Shown one piece after another: positions 33,795 through 44,897 of a stretch of DNA of 64,000 nt. The translations under genes were made by a program, and so were the position numbers. Source of the DNA: Volutella citrinella. Taxonomy: Eukaryota; Ascomycota; Sordariomycetes; Hypocreales; Nectriaceae. The stretch lies in the NCBI GenBank assembly GCA_034401135.1, contig JAWZSP010000005.1, positions 310,001-374,000 on the forward strand. Reading direction: 5' to 3'. The first letter of the stretch is position 1, and every line of letters begins with the position of its first letter. The notes beneath the pieces are model-generated. The model was not told the DNA's origin, ran no database searches, and saw only the letters and a list, made by a program, of their open reading frames with translations.

Positions 33795-34160
33795 GATGAC
33801 CGCATTGACCGGGTGGTCGAGGAGATGTGCAACGGTCGCGTAAATGAGTATTTTAACATGGAGACTCGAGGTTCGGCAATAACCCCGCACAAGGCTCAGC
33901 TGATACTTTGGTGGCTGGCTGCACGAGACGAGGCTATGGCAGGACTAAAAGTGGCAGGGATAAGGCGGTAGCTATCGCCTAGCCCGCATGTAATTGGTAA
34001 ACTTGAGAAAAACTTGAGAAGGCTTAATGCGCCATCGAAAGCGATTTGGTAGACGGGATGTGACGCATCTAGACTTGATCCCTCAATGCGAATAAGTAAG
34101 AAGAGACTATTTGTATGGCAAATTGTGTATTTAGAATCAAGGGCTCTATCTCCTATCTGA
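33795..34160. other. Intergenic, NLR upstream region
   Basis: 366 bp between the NLR start and the carboxylesterase stop. It would contain the NLR promoter; no clear TATA box was seen. Confidence 0.5.
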
Positions 34161-36027
34161 TTACTGACCAAGCTTGTCGCTGGCGATGGAGTTGATGTAT
34201 GTAGTGCCGGCAAGTCGCAGGGTGTCGGGCTTCACTCCATAGGATTTGGGATTCAGGAAGAAGTTTTGGCCATATCCGCCAGTGGCGTTGTACGCGGGCC
34301 ACTTTTCGACGTTTTCGACTAGGCGGGATATTAGTAATGCTCGGATCCATGGCTTCTAGACACTCACTCTGGTGGTTGTTGGGGTCGAGATCGTTGACGA
34401 AGCTGATCCACATGCGAGTCACCAGCTGCGCGAATTGAACCAACTCCTTGGGCGAGTCTGGCGTAAGGGGGGCAATTCCCGGTCCATAGCCCTGTCCCTT
34501 GAGATTGTAGAAGACGTAACCAATCTCGGCGAAGTGAGAAGTGCCCATGGATGCTCCTAATATTCGGTCAGTGGTGCATAGAGAGGGAAGGTTGACTTAT
34601 ACGTACGTGCGCCGGGAGAATCGAAGTAGTAAGAATATACCGGGACCTCATGCTTGGAGTACATCGCGGTCCTCTTGCGGTGCCACGAGAAGAACATCAG
34701 ATCAGTGTTCAGCGCCACCGCCCTCTTGAACTGAGGGTTCGAGGGGGGCTGGACCCGGTAAGCGACAGGCAGTCCAAGGGCGTCGACGTTGGGATACAGG
34801 ACCTCGAGGACATCTGCCACCTTGTTGTCATCGACACTGTTCTTGATGAGGTCTCTGAACTCCTTGTCATTCGAGACCCCGGGACCGGTGAATAAGGTGC
34901 CCTCATCGGCATTGCTTCCCACAAGCAGGGCAGCCTTGACGAACTTGCCCTTCTCCAACAGCACGGACGGGTAGTCGGGAATGAAGTCATCATCGACAAT
35001 GGGCCTGAACTGGGCGGTCGAAAGGTCGGCAATGGTGGCGTTGAGCTTATCAAAGGGAACCTTGCGCAGACAGGCGAGCTTGTCCTTTTCGCCCTTGCAG
35101 CCGGCGAGAGACACGAGGGTGTCGTAGGCCTTCTGGGGCTTCTTCATGTCCTTCATGTGGAACGGGTCGGCGCCAGATTCGGCAATGACACCACGGAACA
35201 GGCCGTCGTCGCGACCTCCGTAGGCGGTGGCCATGTAGCCGACGTTGCCGCCACCAGCACTCTCGCCCCAGATTGTCACCTTGGTGTTGTCGCCGCCGAA
35301 GGCGCCAATATTCTCCTTGATCCACTCCAGAGCCAGTCGCTGGTCCTTGAGGCCGAGGTTGGCCACGCCAGCCTTGAGAATGTCCTTGCTGGCCAAGAAG
35401 CCCCAAAACGAGAGTCGGTCTATCATCTTGGTTAGTAACATAGCATCATTGGGAGACTAGGCTGGCATACAATCTGCTGAGATGGCCATCATGGGCTTGC
35501 CCATCTTGACAGACTCCTCGACAATGAAGCTGAGGTTGTAAACGCCATTGGCGCTATAGTCGCTTGACCAGCCGCCTCCGTGTAGGAAAACGGCGACAGG
35601 AAGAGGTGCCGATTTGTCGTTGCAGTCTGTCTTGGCGGGCCTGACAATGTTAAGAGTCAGGCAGTCCTCTCCAAGGGTGTGCGGCCAGGCTGGGCTGTTC
35701 TAATGCACATGTTAGCACCCAAAGAAGGGTTAGAGGCAAGGATGCACAAACTCCGTAACCAACGCAAGAGTCGGCGTATTTGGTGGCCTCGCGAGGTTCA
35801 AAGGCGCTGTCTAGCCTCTGCGGGTTCTGGAACCGAAGCTCCCCCACTGGAGGCTTGGCATAAGGCACACCAAGGAATAAATCCTGCTTGTACGAGTCAA
35901 CGTATAGACCCTTGTACGTTCCGTTCTTGATGGCAACAGTGGGCTGGCCCGAGCAACTAGCTTGCGATTGCGGTTGGGCTGCTGCACAGGCAGCAAGCGC
36001 CAGGAAGAGGGAGGAAGCTGACAACAT
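34161..36027 (-). CDS. Secreted type-B carboxylesterase / lipase
   Basis: Exons 35752-36027, 35471-35699, 34607-35419, 34368-34556 and 34161-34318, introns 49-52 nt, 554 residues. A signal peptide (MLSASSLFLALAACAAAQ) is followed by the type-B carboxylesterase fold: FLGVPYAKPPVGELRF, EDCLTLNI, FLHGGGW (oxyanion hole), YRLSFWGF and nucleophile Ser222 in WGESAGGGN. The family hydrolyses esters of many kinds (lipids, feruloyl or pectin acetyl esters, cholinesters). The length is normal. The large intergenic space upstream carries a cluster of SYGGRG motifs, hinting at carbon-source control. Substrate class cannot be deduced from the sequence. Confidence 0.93.
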
Positions 36028-36316
36028 TTTGGACCTGACTGAAAGCGCCCGAGATGGCTTGAGGTTATTGAGAACTAGCACGAGCCTTCTTCAGCACTAA
36101 TTGCAAATTGAAGGGCTGTGAGCAGTCTTTAATACACTCGCTCGACCACAACATCGTCATGTCTTCAGCCTGTGGGTGTTAAAAACTTCCTGATTCGGAC
36201 TCCCAGTCCACTGATAATCCGGCTAATTTGAATGAGAGGGGAAATAAGAACAGACCCTCTTACCAGATGGGTCTCCCGTCTAATTTGTGACTGGCAGTGG
36301 TGTCACCGGCTCTCAT

Positions 36317-36456
36317 CTGGGGGCGGAGAGTAGCGTGGTTCCCCACAGATATTCCGAACAATCACCCCGCATATATTCCGTCCACCACCAAAAATTCAAG
36401 AACCTCGGTCTGGGGTTTGCCGTACCCCAGACCCGGCTGCTAGTCTCGGTGTGGGG
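36317..36456. promoter_or_regulatory. Cluster of CreA-type SYGGRG motifs
   Basis: Seven matches to SYGGRG, the CreA/CRE1 carbon-repressor consensus, in 140 bp: CTGGGG 36317, GCGGAG 36323, CCCCAC 36341, CCCCGC 36365, CTGGGG 36410, CCCCAG 36425 and GTGGGG 36451. The pair at 36410 and 36425 forms an inverted repeat. The cluster begins about 290 bp upstream of the esterase start, and the divergent sugar permease lies 2.3 kb away. Single SYGGRG matches are common by chance, so the density is the evidence; binding is inferred. Confidence 0.5.
36407..36433. repeat. 10-bp perfect inverted repeat
   Basis: Arms GGTCTGGGGT and ACCCCAGACC with a 7-nt spacer. Each arm contains one CTGGGG motif in opposite orientation. 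Confidence 0.85.
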
Positions 36457-38710
36457 AAGACGCCAGAGAAGACCCAAGCCGCGGGATATATCTCTAAATG
36501 GATCATCTAAGCGCCAGAGGGTACCATTGTTGTGATCATGCGACTCATCATATGTTCCATAATCCATATATCCGACTCCGCCATGACAACGGGTAAAAAT
36601 GTCGGCTACGGCCGGAATAATGGCATAGATTTACCAAGGGTGAAGCCCGAAGTCATGCGTTGGACTGACCTGGGTCGAAGGGTGGGAAGCAACCGATTCG
36701 GCGGAGCATGAGGTGGACCAGGCAGTCTCCATGGCAGTGGGCTAAGCTGGCTATCCGAATTCCCGGGAGATCCGGCTGAGTGGTTGATGGATCTGATTCC
36801 GCCCTTGGCACGGAAACATGCCTGTATGGGTCACGTACATATAGCTTGTTTCGGGCCCTGCACATCAGGCACAGTTCCAATGGCGCCCCTCGCAGAGTGG
36901 TTTCGTGCAAGGGAAATGTTTCAAGCATTAGTTTCGAACAATGCGTAGAAGAGTCCTGCCTACAAAACCGGTCATCGCGCCCCAAATGCCTGTGCTAAGG
37001 TGAGGCTGGGCGAAAATCGGCAGCATGATCGACAACTCTCCTTAACTCCCGGCCCTCAATCCATGGAATTCAGATGGCTATATCCCACCTAATAAGGTTC
37101 TACACATGGGAACTTAAGGGCACAGCACTAGTACTTCCTCACATCATGTCTGGGAACGACCCAATGCTCCCTCGACGTGGGGATGATTACCCTAGACCGC
37201 GAAAAGAGACCTATCGCGCAGTGGCTCACAAATTGGCTGTATATTATGGACATGGAAAAGAATCGAAGCTGCTTGGGGGAGAATTTGCCAATCCTCGAGC
37301 TGGATAGTCTTCGTCGAGCAGTTGAGGCCGTTGAACTGGCTACTATTAAATTGTCAACGTCAGGATGAAAGCTGACGCTCATTGATCAACCATACTGATG
37401 CCGACGAATCGTGCTGTCTCGGTGCAGACTGTTTAGCACTTATCAGAGCTAAATACTACTAATCTTTTATTCTAGGGCTCATTTGAATTTTGCTTGGATT
37501 GTTTAGTAAAAGGTCATGATTAAACCTGAGGCCTGGGAGTCCTCTGCACGTTGAACAGAGGAGAAAGCCGACTGATGCAAGGGCTTGCGCAAGAGAAGAA
37601 AACATCTCTGCGTGGCATTCATGGAATATGATCTGCTTTTGAGGCATACATGCGCAACGGGAAGCGAGATGGCTGGCAAGGCGTAGGATCATTGCGCGTA
37701 TCTCATGGCAAATCACAGCGTGTCCTTCCTCCGTGACTTAACCAGGGGGACAATTCAACAGGAAATAGTGGCAGAAGATGGAAGCATGAACAGTGGTTTG
37801 AAGAGGCGGAGAGAGCCGAGGTAAGAAAAGGCAGCCAATGAATCAAGGGCGAATAATAATGATCCTGCATCATCACAGGTTCGTTGAGGGAAATCTGCAG
37901 TGCGCTTGGGGTTCGGAGGGCCACACGAACCTTTGATAATGCTACATTGGTCATCTTCCCGATTGGACTCTAATCATCGGCTTTCGTTCCGGCTCCGCAA
38001 CGGAAATAAGTTCCTAGAGCTAATGGCTAATCATCGAACCATGACAGGATGTGGGACAAGCGATTGGCTATAAAGGGCAGTGGGTACCCCGGTTTTTTGG
38101 AGAGTTGGACCAGGGATTCCCAACTTTGCGAGGGGGGAGAGGAGTTGAGAGCCACAAGCTGGAACCCAACCAGAAGACAAAAACAGAGGCACAAGTCGTA
38201 ACATTCCCGTAGTGGCACTTGCTAACAAATATATGTTTGGCGAGACTAGGAATAGAAATGTCTGATCATTTTGGTTATGGAAACAAAACCTTGCCTGCTA
38301 GGCTCCTACTCACTTCAAAAGATGACTGGACACATCGTCACAATCGCCGCACCAGGGCAGTTCGTCTGGGATCTGCAGTTCTAGTCGGACAATGTCCGAC
38401 TAGACGTAGAAGCTAAAGAGTTAACCGATCCACTCAACCGGAACAAGTGCGAATATTCTGTCATGACCGGACATCGTTCCGAGCCCGTAGTCGCTGACAG
38501 CACCACCCTTACCCCAGGTTTCCCCCAGCTCTACCCCGCATTTCTCCGCCAGAAGCCCATCTACTTATAACTGACAGCCAAGCCATTTGCGACACGCTCT
38601 GGAACTGAAGCCCATCCCTCGCCCGTCCACAACTGCACGAGTCTCGGACTGGTTCAAGGAGAGGCTGCTTCAACTTTTACGAATTACGTCTTTGCACCGC
38701 TTAATTCATC

Positions 38711-40421
38711 ATGGGCGTCCTCGACTTCTTCAAGCCCAAAGCGGCCAAGCAGATGCATTTCATGCATCTCAAGAACAACACCGACCCAACATGGTACAAA
38801 GATCCGGGCCTTCGAAAAAACGTCTGGCACTGCGTCGGCTTCTACTTTGCAGTCTTCTATCTCGGGTACGACGCATCGCTCATGAACGGGTTGCAGGCTA
38901 TCCCTGAGTGGGAGAAGTACTTCAACAACCCGTCTGGAAACGTGCTGGGCCTCATCTCTGCGAGTTTGTTCCTCCCCGCCATCATCACCCCGTTCTTCGC
39001 CTCCTGGATCAACAGTATGTGGGGCCGAAAGTGGTGCCTGACTGTCGGATCTGTGCTTCTGATTCTCGGTGCATTCCTCAATGCCTTTGCGCAGAACATT
39101 GGCACGTTTATTGGTGGTCGAGTCATCATCGGAGCGGCAGGACCCTTTGGCAAGATCACGGGCATCGCGCTGCTCCAGGAACTGGCGCATCCTCGATTGC
39201 GACCATACGTTGCGACCGCGTACTATAGCAACTACTACCTGGGCCAGATTGCCGCCTCCTGGTTCTGCTACGGCGTGCTGTCCTGGTCCAAGACTGACTG
39301 GAGGTGGCGCGCACCCTGCCTGTTCCAGGCCTTTGCCCCGGCCCTCGTCCTCGTCCACCTTCTCTTCGTCCCTGAGAGTCCCCGATGGCTCGTCGACCAC
39401 GACCGATCCGAGGAGGCGCTCAAGGTCCTCGCCGACGAACACGCCAACGGCGACCAAGACGACGAGCTGGTCAAGTACGAGTATGAAGAGATCTGCCGCG
39501 CTCTCCAGCTCGAAAAAGAGAACAACAATTCCAAGTACACCGACTTCCTCAAGACCCCCGGAAATAGGCGCCGCCTGCTCGTCCTGGTCGCCATGGGCAC
39601 GGGCTCCAACTGGGTCGGCAACACAATCATCGCCTACTACCTCTCGCCGGCCCTCAAGCTCGTGGGCATCAAGTCGGCAAGCGCGATTGCTGGAATCAAC
39701 GGCGGCATGGCCATCTGGTCTCTCCTATGGGCCTATGCGGGAGCCATGAGCGCAGAGCGCGTCGGTCGCCGCCCGCTCTGGATCATCGGAACCGCTGGTA
39801 TGGCTGCTGCCTACACCGTCATCACCGGTCTCAGCGGCTCTTTTGCCGAAAAGCCATCCCGTAGTGTGGGAATTGCCGTGGTTCCGATGATGTACATCTT
39901 CAAGACCTTTTATTGCATGAGTTGGTCACCGCTGCCGTTTGCCTATGGCGCTGAGATTCTGCCCTACAACCTGAGACTCAAGGGTCTGAGTATCGAGCTG
40001 AGTGTTCAAAGCGTTGCGCTGGCTTTCAACCAATGGGTCAACCCTGTGGCGCTGGAGGCCATCAAGTGGAAGTAGTAAGTTGAAGGCGCTTCACATGGAT
40101 ATTGTTGATGTGGTGCTGACTGGAAGTAGCTACATCGTATACATTGCCGTCATCCTGATGTATCTTGTGCTCATCTTGTTCTTCTTCCCTGAAACTAGGT
40201 ACGTCTTGTATTGTAGATTTGTGGTATCCAGCACAACTAACATTGTCCCCAGGAACATGACCATTGAAGAAGTGTCAGTGCTCTTCGACACTGGACGAAA
40301 AGGCGATGCAGCGGCAGCAGCCGCCAAGTTCCAGAAGGATCCGTCAGAGAAAGAGAGGGCGATGCTTGATGAGGATGATGGCGAGAAAGAGCCAACTACA
40401 TCCAAGATTGAGCGGGTCTAG
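38711..40421 (+). CDS. MFS sugar permease (hexose/lactose permease type)
   Basis: Exons 38711-40074, 40130-40198 and 40253-40421, introns 55 and 54 nt, 533 residues. Family motifs: GYDASLMNGLQAIPEW in helix 1, NSMWGRKW between helices 2 and 3, PESPRWLVDHD after helix 6, AERVGRRPLW, and FFPETRNMTIEEVSVLFD after helix 12. The last two short exons supply helix 12 and the charged C-terminal tail; without splicing the protein would lose its end. It is a plasma-membrane proton-coupled sugar transporter. With the permeases at 1-314 and 26280-27883 it is the third sugar transporter in the window. The upstream CreA-type cluster suggests glucose repression, which would fit a disaccharide or pentose substrate. 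Confidence 0.92.
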
Positions 40422-40780
40422 GTGAACATGTGACTTGGCATGTCTCACTCAGCCGACTGCGTCGAGCGAGCTTGTCGGGACAGGAGAGACAGAGACACCG
40501 TGTATTAGCGCAATCACAAACAATAATCTGACGAAGGGCATAACAGCGCTCTGAAGATACCTAGTTATACGAGGGAACACGAGAATGTGAAATGCATTGT
40601 TGTGTAATGTACTTTGAGCTCATCAAGAGATGGTCTCTCTTGGAGTGTGAAGAGACTTACACTTGCCAACTTTTTTCATCCATTAATTGATCGCGGTGTC
40701 ACAATTGCTGCTATTAGACTATCTTTATTGGGTACTCTCTGTTTGATCCAGCATAACTGAGATCTATGTTGAACTGGTCA
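40422..40780. other. Intergenic, convergent 3' ends
   Basis: About 360 bp between convergent stops, AT-rich, with no feature recognised. Confidence 0.5.
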
Positions 40781-41698
40781 TTAAAGCGCCAGGACTTCTG
40801 TAGGTTTTCGCCGCTTCTCGTCACGTAGCCCTCCCATTATAGACGCGTTCACAGCTATGCACCGCACTTCAGTTTTTTCGAATAGAGTCCCGACCACCAT
40901 GGCGCGCAGTATGTACAACAGGTTCAGGATGCCGCCTCCCGCAATGGCCATGCGATCGTACGCATGCTGGACAGAGTCGAACAGTAGGAACTCTTGCCCA
41001 TGGCCGCCGTGGATGTGGCCGAACACGTGTAGTTTCGGGCGACTACGCCGCAGCTCGCGCTGGAGGTGTACACACCCAAGTCCCAAGTCTAGGTAGCCAC
41101 GAGGCGGGCCGTGGGTGACCAGGATATCGGTATCATCTGGGACGCATCCGGCCCAGACATCAATAGCCCGGGGGTATTGGAAGGCCGAGTTTCCGTGCTT
41201 GGGCGTGAGAGGGCTGCCGTAGACACGGATCTGCCGGCCGCTGGCAAAGTCGAGCGTGGCGGACGAGTTTTCGAGGTAGACGATGTTGCCCCAGTCTAGT
41301 TTCGCGCGGTCCTGTTTGCCAGCAATGCCCTTGTCAAAAGCTGGATCTAGCAGCAAGTCGTGATTGCCTGCGATGACCACCTTGTGTTCAAACGGCTGTG
41401 CTCGCAGCCAGGCGAGTGTCGCTTCAAGCTCCCCTAAGGAGCCCGACTGCGTGAGGTCACCGGCATGAATGAGGAGATCTCCCTCTGGCAAGGCTGGCTG
41501 GCCATTGTGCGTGTCGGAGATGCAGACAACGGTGAGGAGAGGCCGGGTCAACAATTGGAAGTCGACGTCTTCGGCTTTCCGCCACCAAGCATACAGCGCC
41601 TTGGCTATGGTCCAACAGGGTGCCTCGAGGAATTGCTGCCATCGGGTTGGCTTGGGGCGGTGGAGAATTTGCTCCAGACCAGCCTGACGTCGGAACAT
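40781..41698 (-). CDS. Calcineurin-like metallophosphoesterase
   Basis: Intronless, 305 residues from the ATG at 41698; an in-frame ATG at 41764 would add 22. The five metal-binding blocks of the metallophosphoesterase fold are in order: CISDTHNG (Asp62, His64), HAGDLTQSG (Asp81), AGNHD (Asn112, His113), VTHGPP and FGHIHGGHG. Spacing and the GDLTQSG block match the MPPED1/2 (239AB-like) group found widely in ascomycetes. The N-terminal 45 residues are basic and Trp-rich without a signal peptide; a hydrophobic stretch (GGILNLLYILRAMVVGTLF) lies near the end. The substrate in fungi is unknown; phosphodiesters such as cyclic nucleotides are cut by animal relatives. Confidence 0.9.
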   Translation of the reverse strand: MFRRQAGLEQILHRPKPTRWQQFLEAPCWTIAKALYAWWRKAEDVDFQLLTRPLLTVVCISDTHNGQPALPEGDLLIHAGDLTQSGSLGELEATLAWLRAQPFEHKVVIAGNHDLLLDPAFDKGIAGKQDRAKLDWGNIVYLENSSATLDFASGRQIRVYGSPLTPKHGNSAFQYPRAIDVWAGCVPDDTDILVTHGPPRGYLDLGLGCVHLQRELRRSRPKLHVFGHIHGGHGQEFLLFDSVQHAYDRMAIAGGGILNLLYILRAMVVGTLFEKTEVRCIAVNASIMGGLRDEKRRKPTEVLAL

Positions 41699-42163
41699 GA
41701 TGGCTGTGGGAGTCCTGCTTAATGATTTGATGCGGCAGAGACCAACATTGCATTCGACAAGCACAGCCTCGGGAAGTAGAGTAAGAGTAAGCTGTCAGAT
41801 GGCCGCTTGGAATAGCAAATAGGCAGCAGCAAGAGATTTGACCACGTGGCTCACTTGAACCAGGACAGATGCACTTTGAAGGGTGGATTCGTCATGGTCA
41901 TGGTAAATGATATTTCGCGAATCTCGTTGGTTTCTCGTCCTGGTGATGCATCGAGTTGGTCTGTCGAGATGACTGCAGTGGCTGAGGTACGCAAACATTC
42001 AGCATGTGTGGTAAGCTGGCGCAGCAGCATGCCTCAGGTACAGTCAGGTGATTGTTGGGTGTGAGTCGCAGCAGAGGCTGACGGCGGAGCAGGCTGACAT
42101 CGGCGCAGCTTCTTCATGAATTGAGCATGAGAAAGTAAAGCAATCGCTGTCAACCCCTCTCTG
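41699..42163. promoter_or_regulatory. Divergent promoter, phosphoesterase / oxygenase
   Basis: 465 bp between divergent starts. No TATA box or clear operator recognised. Confidence 0.45.
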
Positions 42164-43231
42164 ATGAACCATCTCCAAGGCAGACTCTCTGCTGTTTCAC
42201 GGCGCACCCCGATCAAGGCTTGCGCTACACTACAGCGCCCTGCTGCCCTGAACCTGCCGCTACAGCACCGCCACAGTCACAGTTACAGTCACAGCAGAGC
42301 CCGAGCCAGAGCCAGCCGTAACGCCATTGACAAAGCCACCGAGTTCTTCCAAAACACCATCAGTGAGCGACGCGACGAAGGTTTGCTGCCCCGCAGGAAG
42401 AAGACGGGCCGTGCCGACGACATGTTCGTATCGATAACCTACGACTCCAATGACGTCGCCATCCCCGCGTCGTTCCTGACGACGCCGCCGGAGAAGCCCA
42501 TCACCGTCGCGCCCATCGACTTTGCTTCATCGGTCATGCCCGAGTATGCAGGCCGTACCGCCCTCGTCCTTGACAACGTGTTGTCGCCCGACGAGTGCAA
42601 GCAGATCCTCACCCTGGCCGAGGCCTCGGTGCCGCGGGAAGCAGACGACGAGTCGGACTCCTCCTTCAGCCCGTGGCGCCCAGCCCTCGTCAGCCACGGC
42701 CCGGGCCTCGAGTCCGCCGCGCCGGGGTACCGCGAGAGCGACCGCATCATCTGGGACCAGCAGACCATCGCGGATCGGCTGTGGCAGCGGTGCGCCCTGG
42801 CCGAGGGACTCCGCGAGCAGCTCGCCACACCGCCGCCACAGTCGCACAGCGAGGGCGGGCAGTGGGTGTTCCGGCGCTTCAACGAACGGCTGCGCTTCCT
42901 CCGCTACTCCCCCGGCCAGTTCTTCAAGCCGCACTGTGACGGGCCCTACTGGTACGCCGCGCACGGCACCGAGTTCCAGACCTTTTACACCGTCCACTTG
43001 TACCTCAACGACTCCGCCGCGCACGATCCGGCGTCGGACCTCGTCGGCGGCGCCACGACCTTTCTGCGACCGGGCAAGCGCCGGCTTGAGGTGAATCCCA
43101 AGACCGGCAGCGTCCTCATCTTCCAGCACGACGGGCTGCTGCACGAGGGGTCCGTTGTGGACGCCGGCACCAAATTCACGGTCCGCACCGATATCCTGTA
43201 CGAGTGGGTGCGCGACGAGGACAACGAGTAG
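42164..43231 (+). CDS. 2-oxoglutarate/Fe(II) oxygenase, prolyl 4-hydroxylase type
   Basis: Intronless, 355 residues. The C-terminal half is a prolyl 4-hydroxylase-like double-stranded beta-helix: LVLDNVLSPDECKQIL at the start of the domain, LRFLRYSPGQFFKPHCDGPYWY with iron ligands His257 and Asp259, HLYLND, GGATTFL, then distal His327 in DGLLHEGS and the 2-oxoglutarate-binding Arg341 in KFTVRTDILYEW. All key residues are present, so it should be active as a hydroxylase of proteins or small molecules. The first 55 residues are basic, lack acidic residues and contain an SHSYSHSRARARAS repeat from a simple DNA repeat; they look like a mitochondrial targeting sequence (inference). The target is unknown. 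Confidence 0.9.
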   Translation: MNHLQGRLSAVSRRTPIKACATLQRPAALNLPLQHRHSHSYSHSRARARASRNAIDKATEFFQNTISERRDEGLLPRRKKTGRADDMFVSITYDSNDVAIPASFLTTPPEKPITVAPIDFASSVMPEYAGRTALVLDNVLSPDECKQILTLAEASVPREADDESDSSFSPWRPALVSHGPGLESAAPGYRESDRIIWDQQTIADRLWQRCALAEGLREQLATPPPQSHSEGGQWVFRRFNERLRFLRYSPGQFFKPHCDGPYWYAAHGTEFQTFYTVHLYLNDSAAHDPASDLVGGATTFLRPGKRRLEVNPKTGSVLIFQHDGLLHEGSVVDAGTKFTVRTDILYEWVRDEDNE

Positions 43232-43427
43232 CTGGTACGGGGAGGGGACAGGCTGAGTGACTAGACGAATAAATACTGCTAGATTAAATGCTCGGCGCTT
43301 CTTGGCGCGCAGTGGGATATATTGGTGGATGCTATGCTGCTAGCTATATAACTAGAGGTATAAAAAAATGGCCCGGCCGTCATCATTACGAATTAATCCT
43401 CGTCCTACTGTACACTCCAACCATGGA

Positions 43428-44897
43428 CTATGATACGTAGGTGGTATTCACCTGTCCCTTGTACCACCAGTCCATGGGCGTGTCCTTGTCAAACCCCCAC
43501 TCGTGGATCTCGCCATTGACGAGGCCGTAGATGCGCATGTCGGCGTTTCCAGAGATGGCCTGGAACTTGCTCGTCAGACGCTCAGGCGTGTCCTTGAACG
43601 ACGGCGCCGCCGACGTGGTCCAGCTGCCCTTGTCCTTGAACCAGCGCGCCTCGATTGTGCCGTCCGTCTTGATGTTGGCCACCATGATATTCGACGAGTT
43701 GAACTGCACGGTCGCAAAGTTGACCTCTTTGCCGGCCGACACCTGCGCCAGGTCGCCGCCCTTGGCCGTGTCGGCGACGCGGTAGTCGGTCGGGTCGCTG
43801 CTGATTGCCTTTTCCCGCATCTTGGCGTTGTTGTTGACAAAGGCCCGGAACTGCGGCGTCGTGTAGTTGCCCTCGGAGATGAAGCTCGTCACGCCGAAGC
43901 CGCTGTTCTCGATGATGTCGGACACGCCCTTGCGCGCCTTGAGCCACTGCCGGCTGACAATGTACTGCAGCTTTGTTGCCGGCTGCTCAAACATGAGCAC
44001 AATCGTGTCGCCGGGCCCGCCGCCCGTCTGGACGTTGGGCTGCCACGCGGCAATGTTGGCTCCCGGCGCCGTCGTCACGGTGTATTCGGGCTTGCCCAGG
44101 TCGTGGCGCGAAAAGGGCCGGTCCTTGAGCGGTACTACTTTGAGCTCTGTGATGATGTTGCCCTCGGTGAGGACGTAGACGCGCATGTTTCCGGGCGTCT
44201 TGGGGATGTTGTATGCCACGGCGGCGATGGGCGTCTGAGGGATGATGTTGATGCCCTCCCGCGCGACCTCGAGGTCGTCTGAGACATTTCGGGTGCTCCA
44301 GGTGGTGTTGGCCCAGTCCCAGATGGACACCATGAGGTGATTCTCGTCGGTCTGGTAGAAGACGTGGTAGTAGCTGTTGTTGGTGGCCGGGTCGGTCCAG
44401 TTTGTGCTCGCGATGCGCGACTTGGTCAGCTTGGGCGTGCCGTCGTCAGGCGTGGCCGTGGCCGTCGAGCTGGGAGGCTCGCTAGTCGTAGGCGACTTTG
44501 GTGATGATTCCGCTTGTTCTGACTTGGACTTGTTGGCGAGCGTGCCTCCGACGGCGCCGCCCACAATTGCGCCGACTACCAGCAGCGCGATGACTGTGGC
44601 GAGGATGAAGAACAGGGTGCGCTTGACGCCGCATATCCTGCGCTCGGCGGTGTGCTTTGGAGGGACGGCTGTTTGGCTCGAATCGTCATTATTGGGGACG
44701 TAGGGATAGCTGGCCATGCTTTCAAGGCCCTTGCCGTAGGGGACGGGCTCTGGCGCGTTCGACTCACGAGGATTGGTGATGACCTCGGGCAGATCTGAGT
44801 AGCCGGTGTTTGCGCCCGGCGTCTTGTCGGGCGCATCGGTGAGCGGGGTGCCGACAGAGGCGGAGACGGGAGAGGGAGATGGGGCGTAAGTCGCCAT
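43428..44897 (-). CDS. Membrane-anchored protein with fucose-lectin-like beta-propeller
   Basis: Intronless, 489 residues. The first 90 residues are a Pro/Ser-rich cytosolic tail, residues 94-119 form one transmembrane helix (RTLFFILATVIALLVVGAIV then Gly-rich) and a Ser/Thr/Pro linker leads to an extracellular domain from about 155. That part has repeating blade-like units (YYHVFYQTDENHLMVSIWDW, AAVAYNIP, NIAAWQ, LTSKFQAISGNADMRIYGLV) resembling the fungal fucose-specific lectin propeller. Type II topology is expected. Several N-glycosylation sequons lie in the outer part. It may bind surface or foreign glycans. The lectin assignment rests on blade pattern and architecture, not on visible sugar-binding residues. 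Confidence 0.8.
   Translation of the reverse strand: MATYAPSPSPVSASVGTPLTDAPDKTPGANTGYSDLPEVITNPRESNAPEPVPYGKGLESMASYPYVPNNDDSSQTAVPPKHTAERRICGVKRTLFFILATVIALLVVGAIVGGAVGGTLANKSKSEQAESSPKSPTTSEPPSSTATATPDDGTPKLTKSRIASTNWTDPATNNSYYHVFYQTDENHLMVSIWDWANTTWSTRNVSDDLEVAREGINIIPQTPIAAVAYNIPKTPGNMRVYVLTEGNIITELKVVPLKDRPFSRHDLGKPEYTVTTAPGANIAAWQPNVQTGGGPGDTIVLMFEQPATKLQYIVSRQWLKARKGVSDIIENSGFGVTSFISEGNYTTPQFRAFVNNNAKMREKAISSDPTDYRVADTAKGGDLAQVSAGKEVNFATVQFNSSNIMVANIKTDGTIEARWFKDKGSWTTSAAPSFKDTPERLTSKFQAISGNADMRIYGLVNGEIHEWGFDKDTPMDWWYKGQVNTTYVS

Larger units (their letters stand above)
36028..38710. other. 2.7 kb intergenic region between esterase and sugar permease
   Basis: The longest gene-free stretch. 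The two flanking genes are divergent, so it holds both promoters. Apart from the motif cluster at 36317-36456 I see no gene, tRNA or mobile element; the small open frames lack start context, domains or splice logic. Confidence 0.55.

Noticed and set aside
42522..43144. Long antisense and alternate frames across the 2-oxoglutarate oxygenase
   Set aside because: The real frame contains all iron and co-substrate ligands; the others are Arg/Ser-rich shadows.
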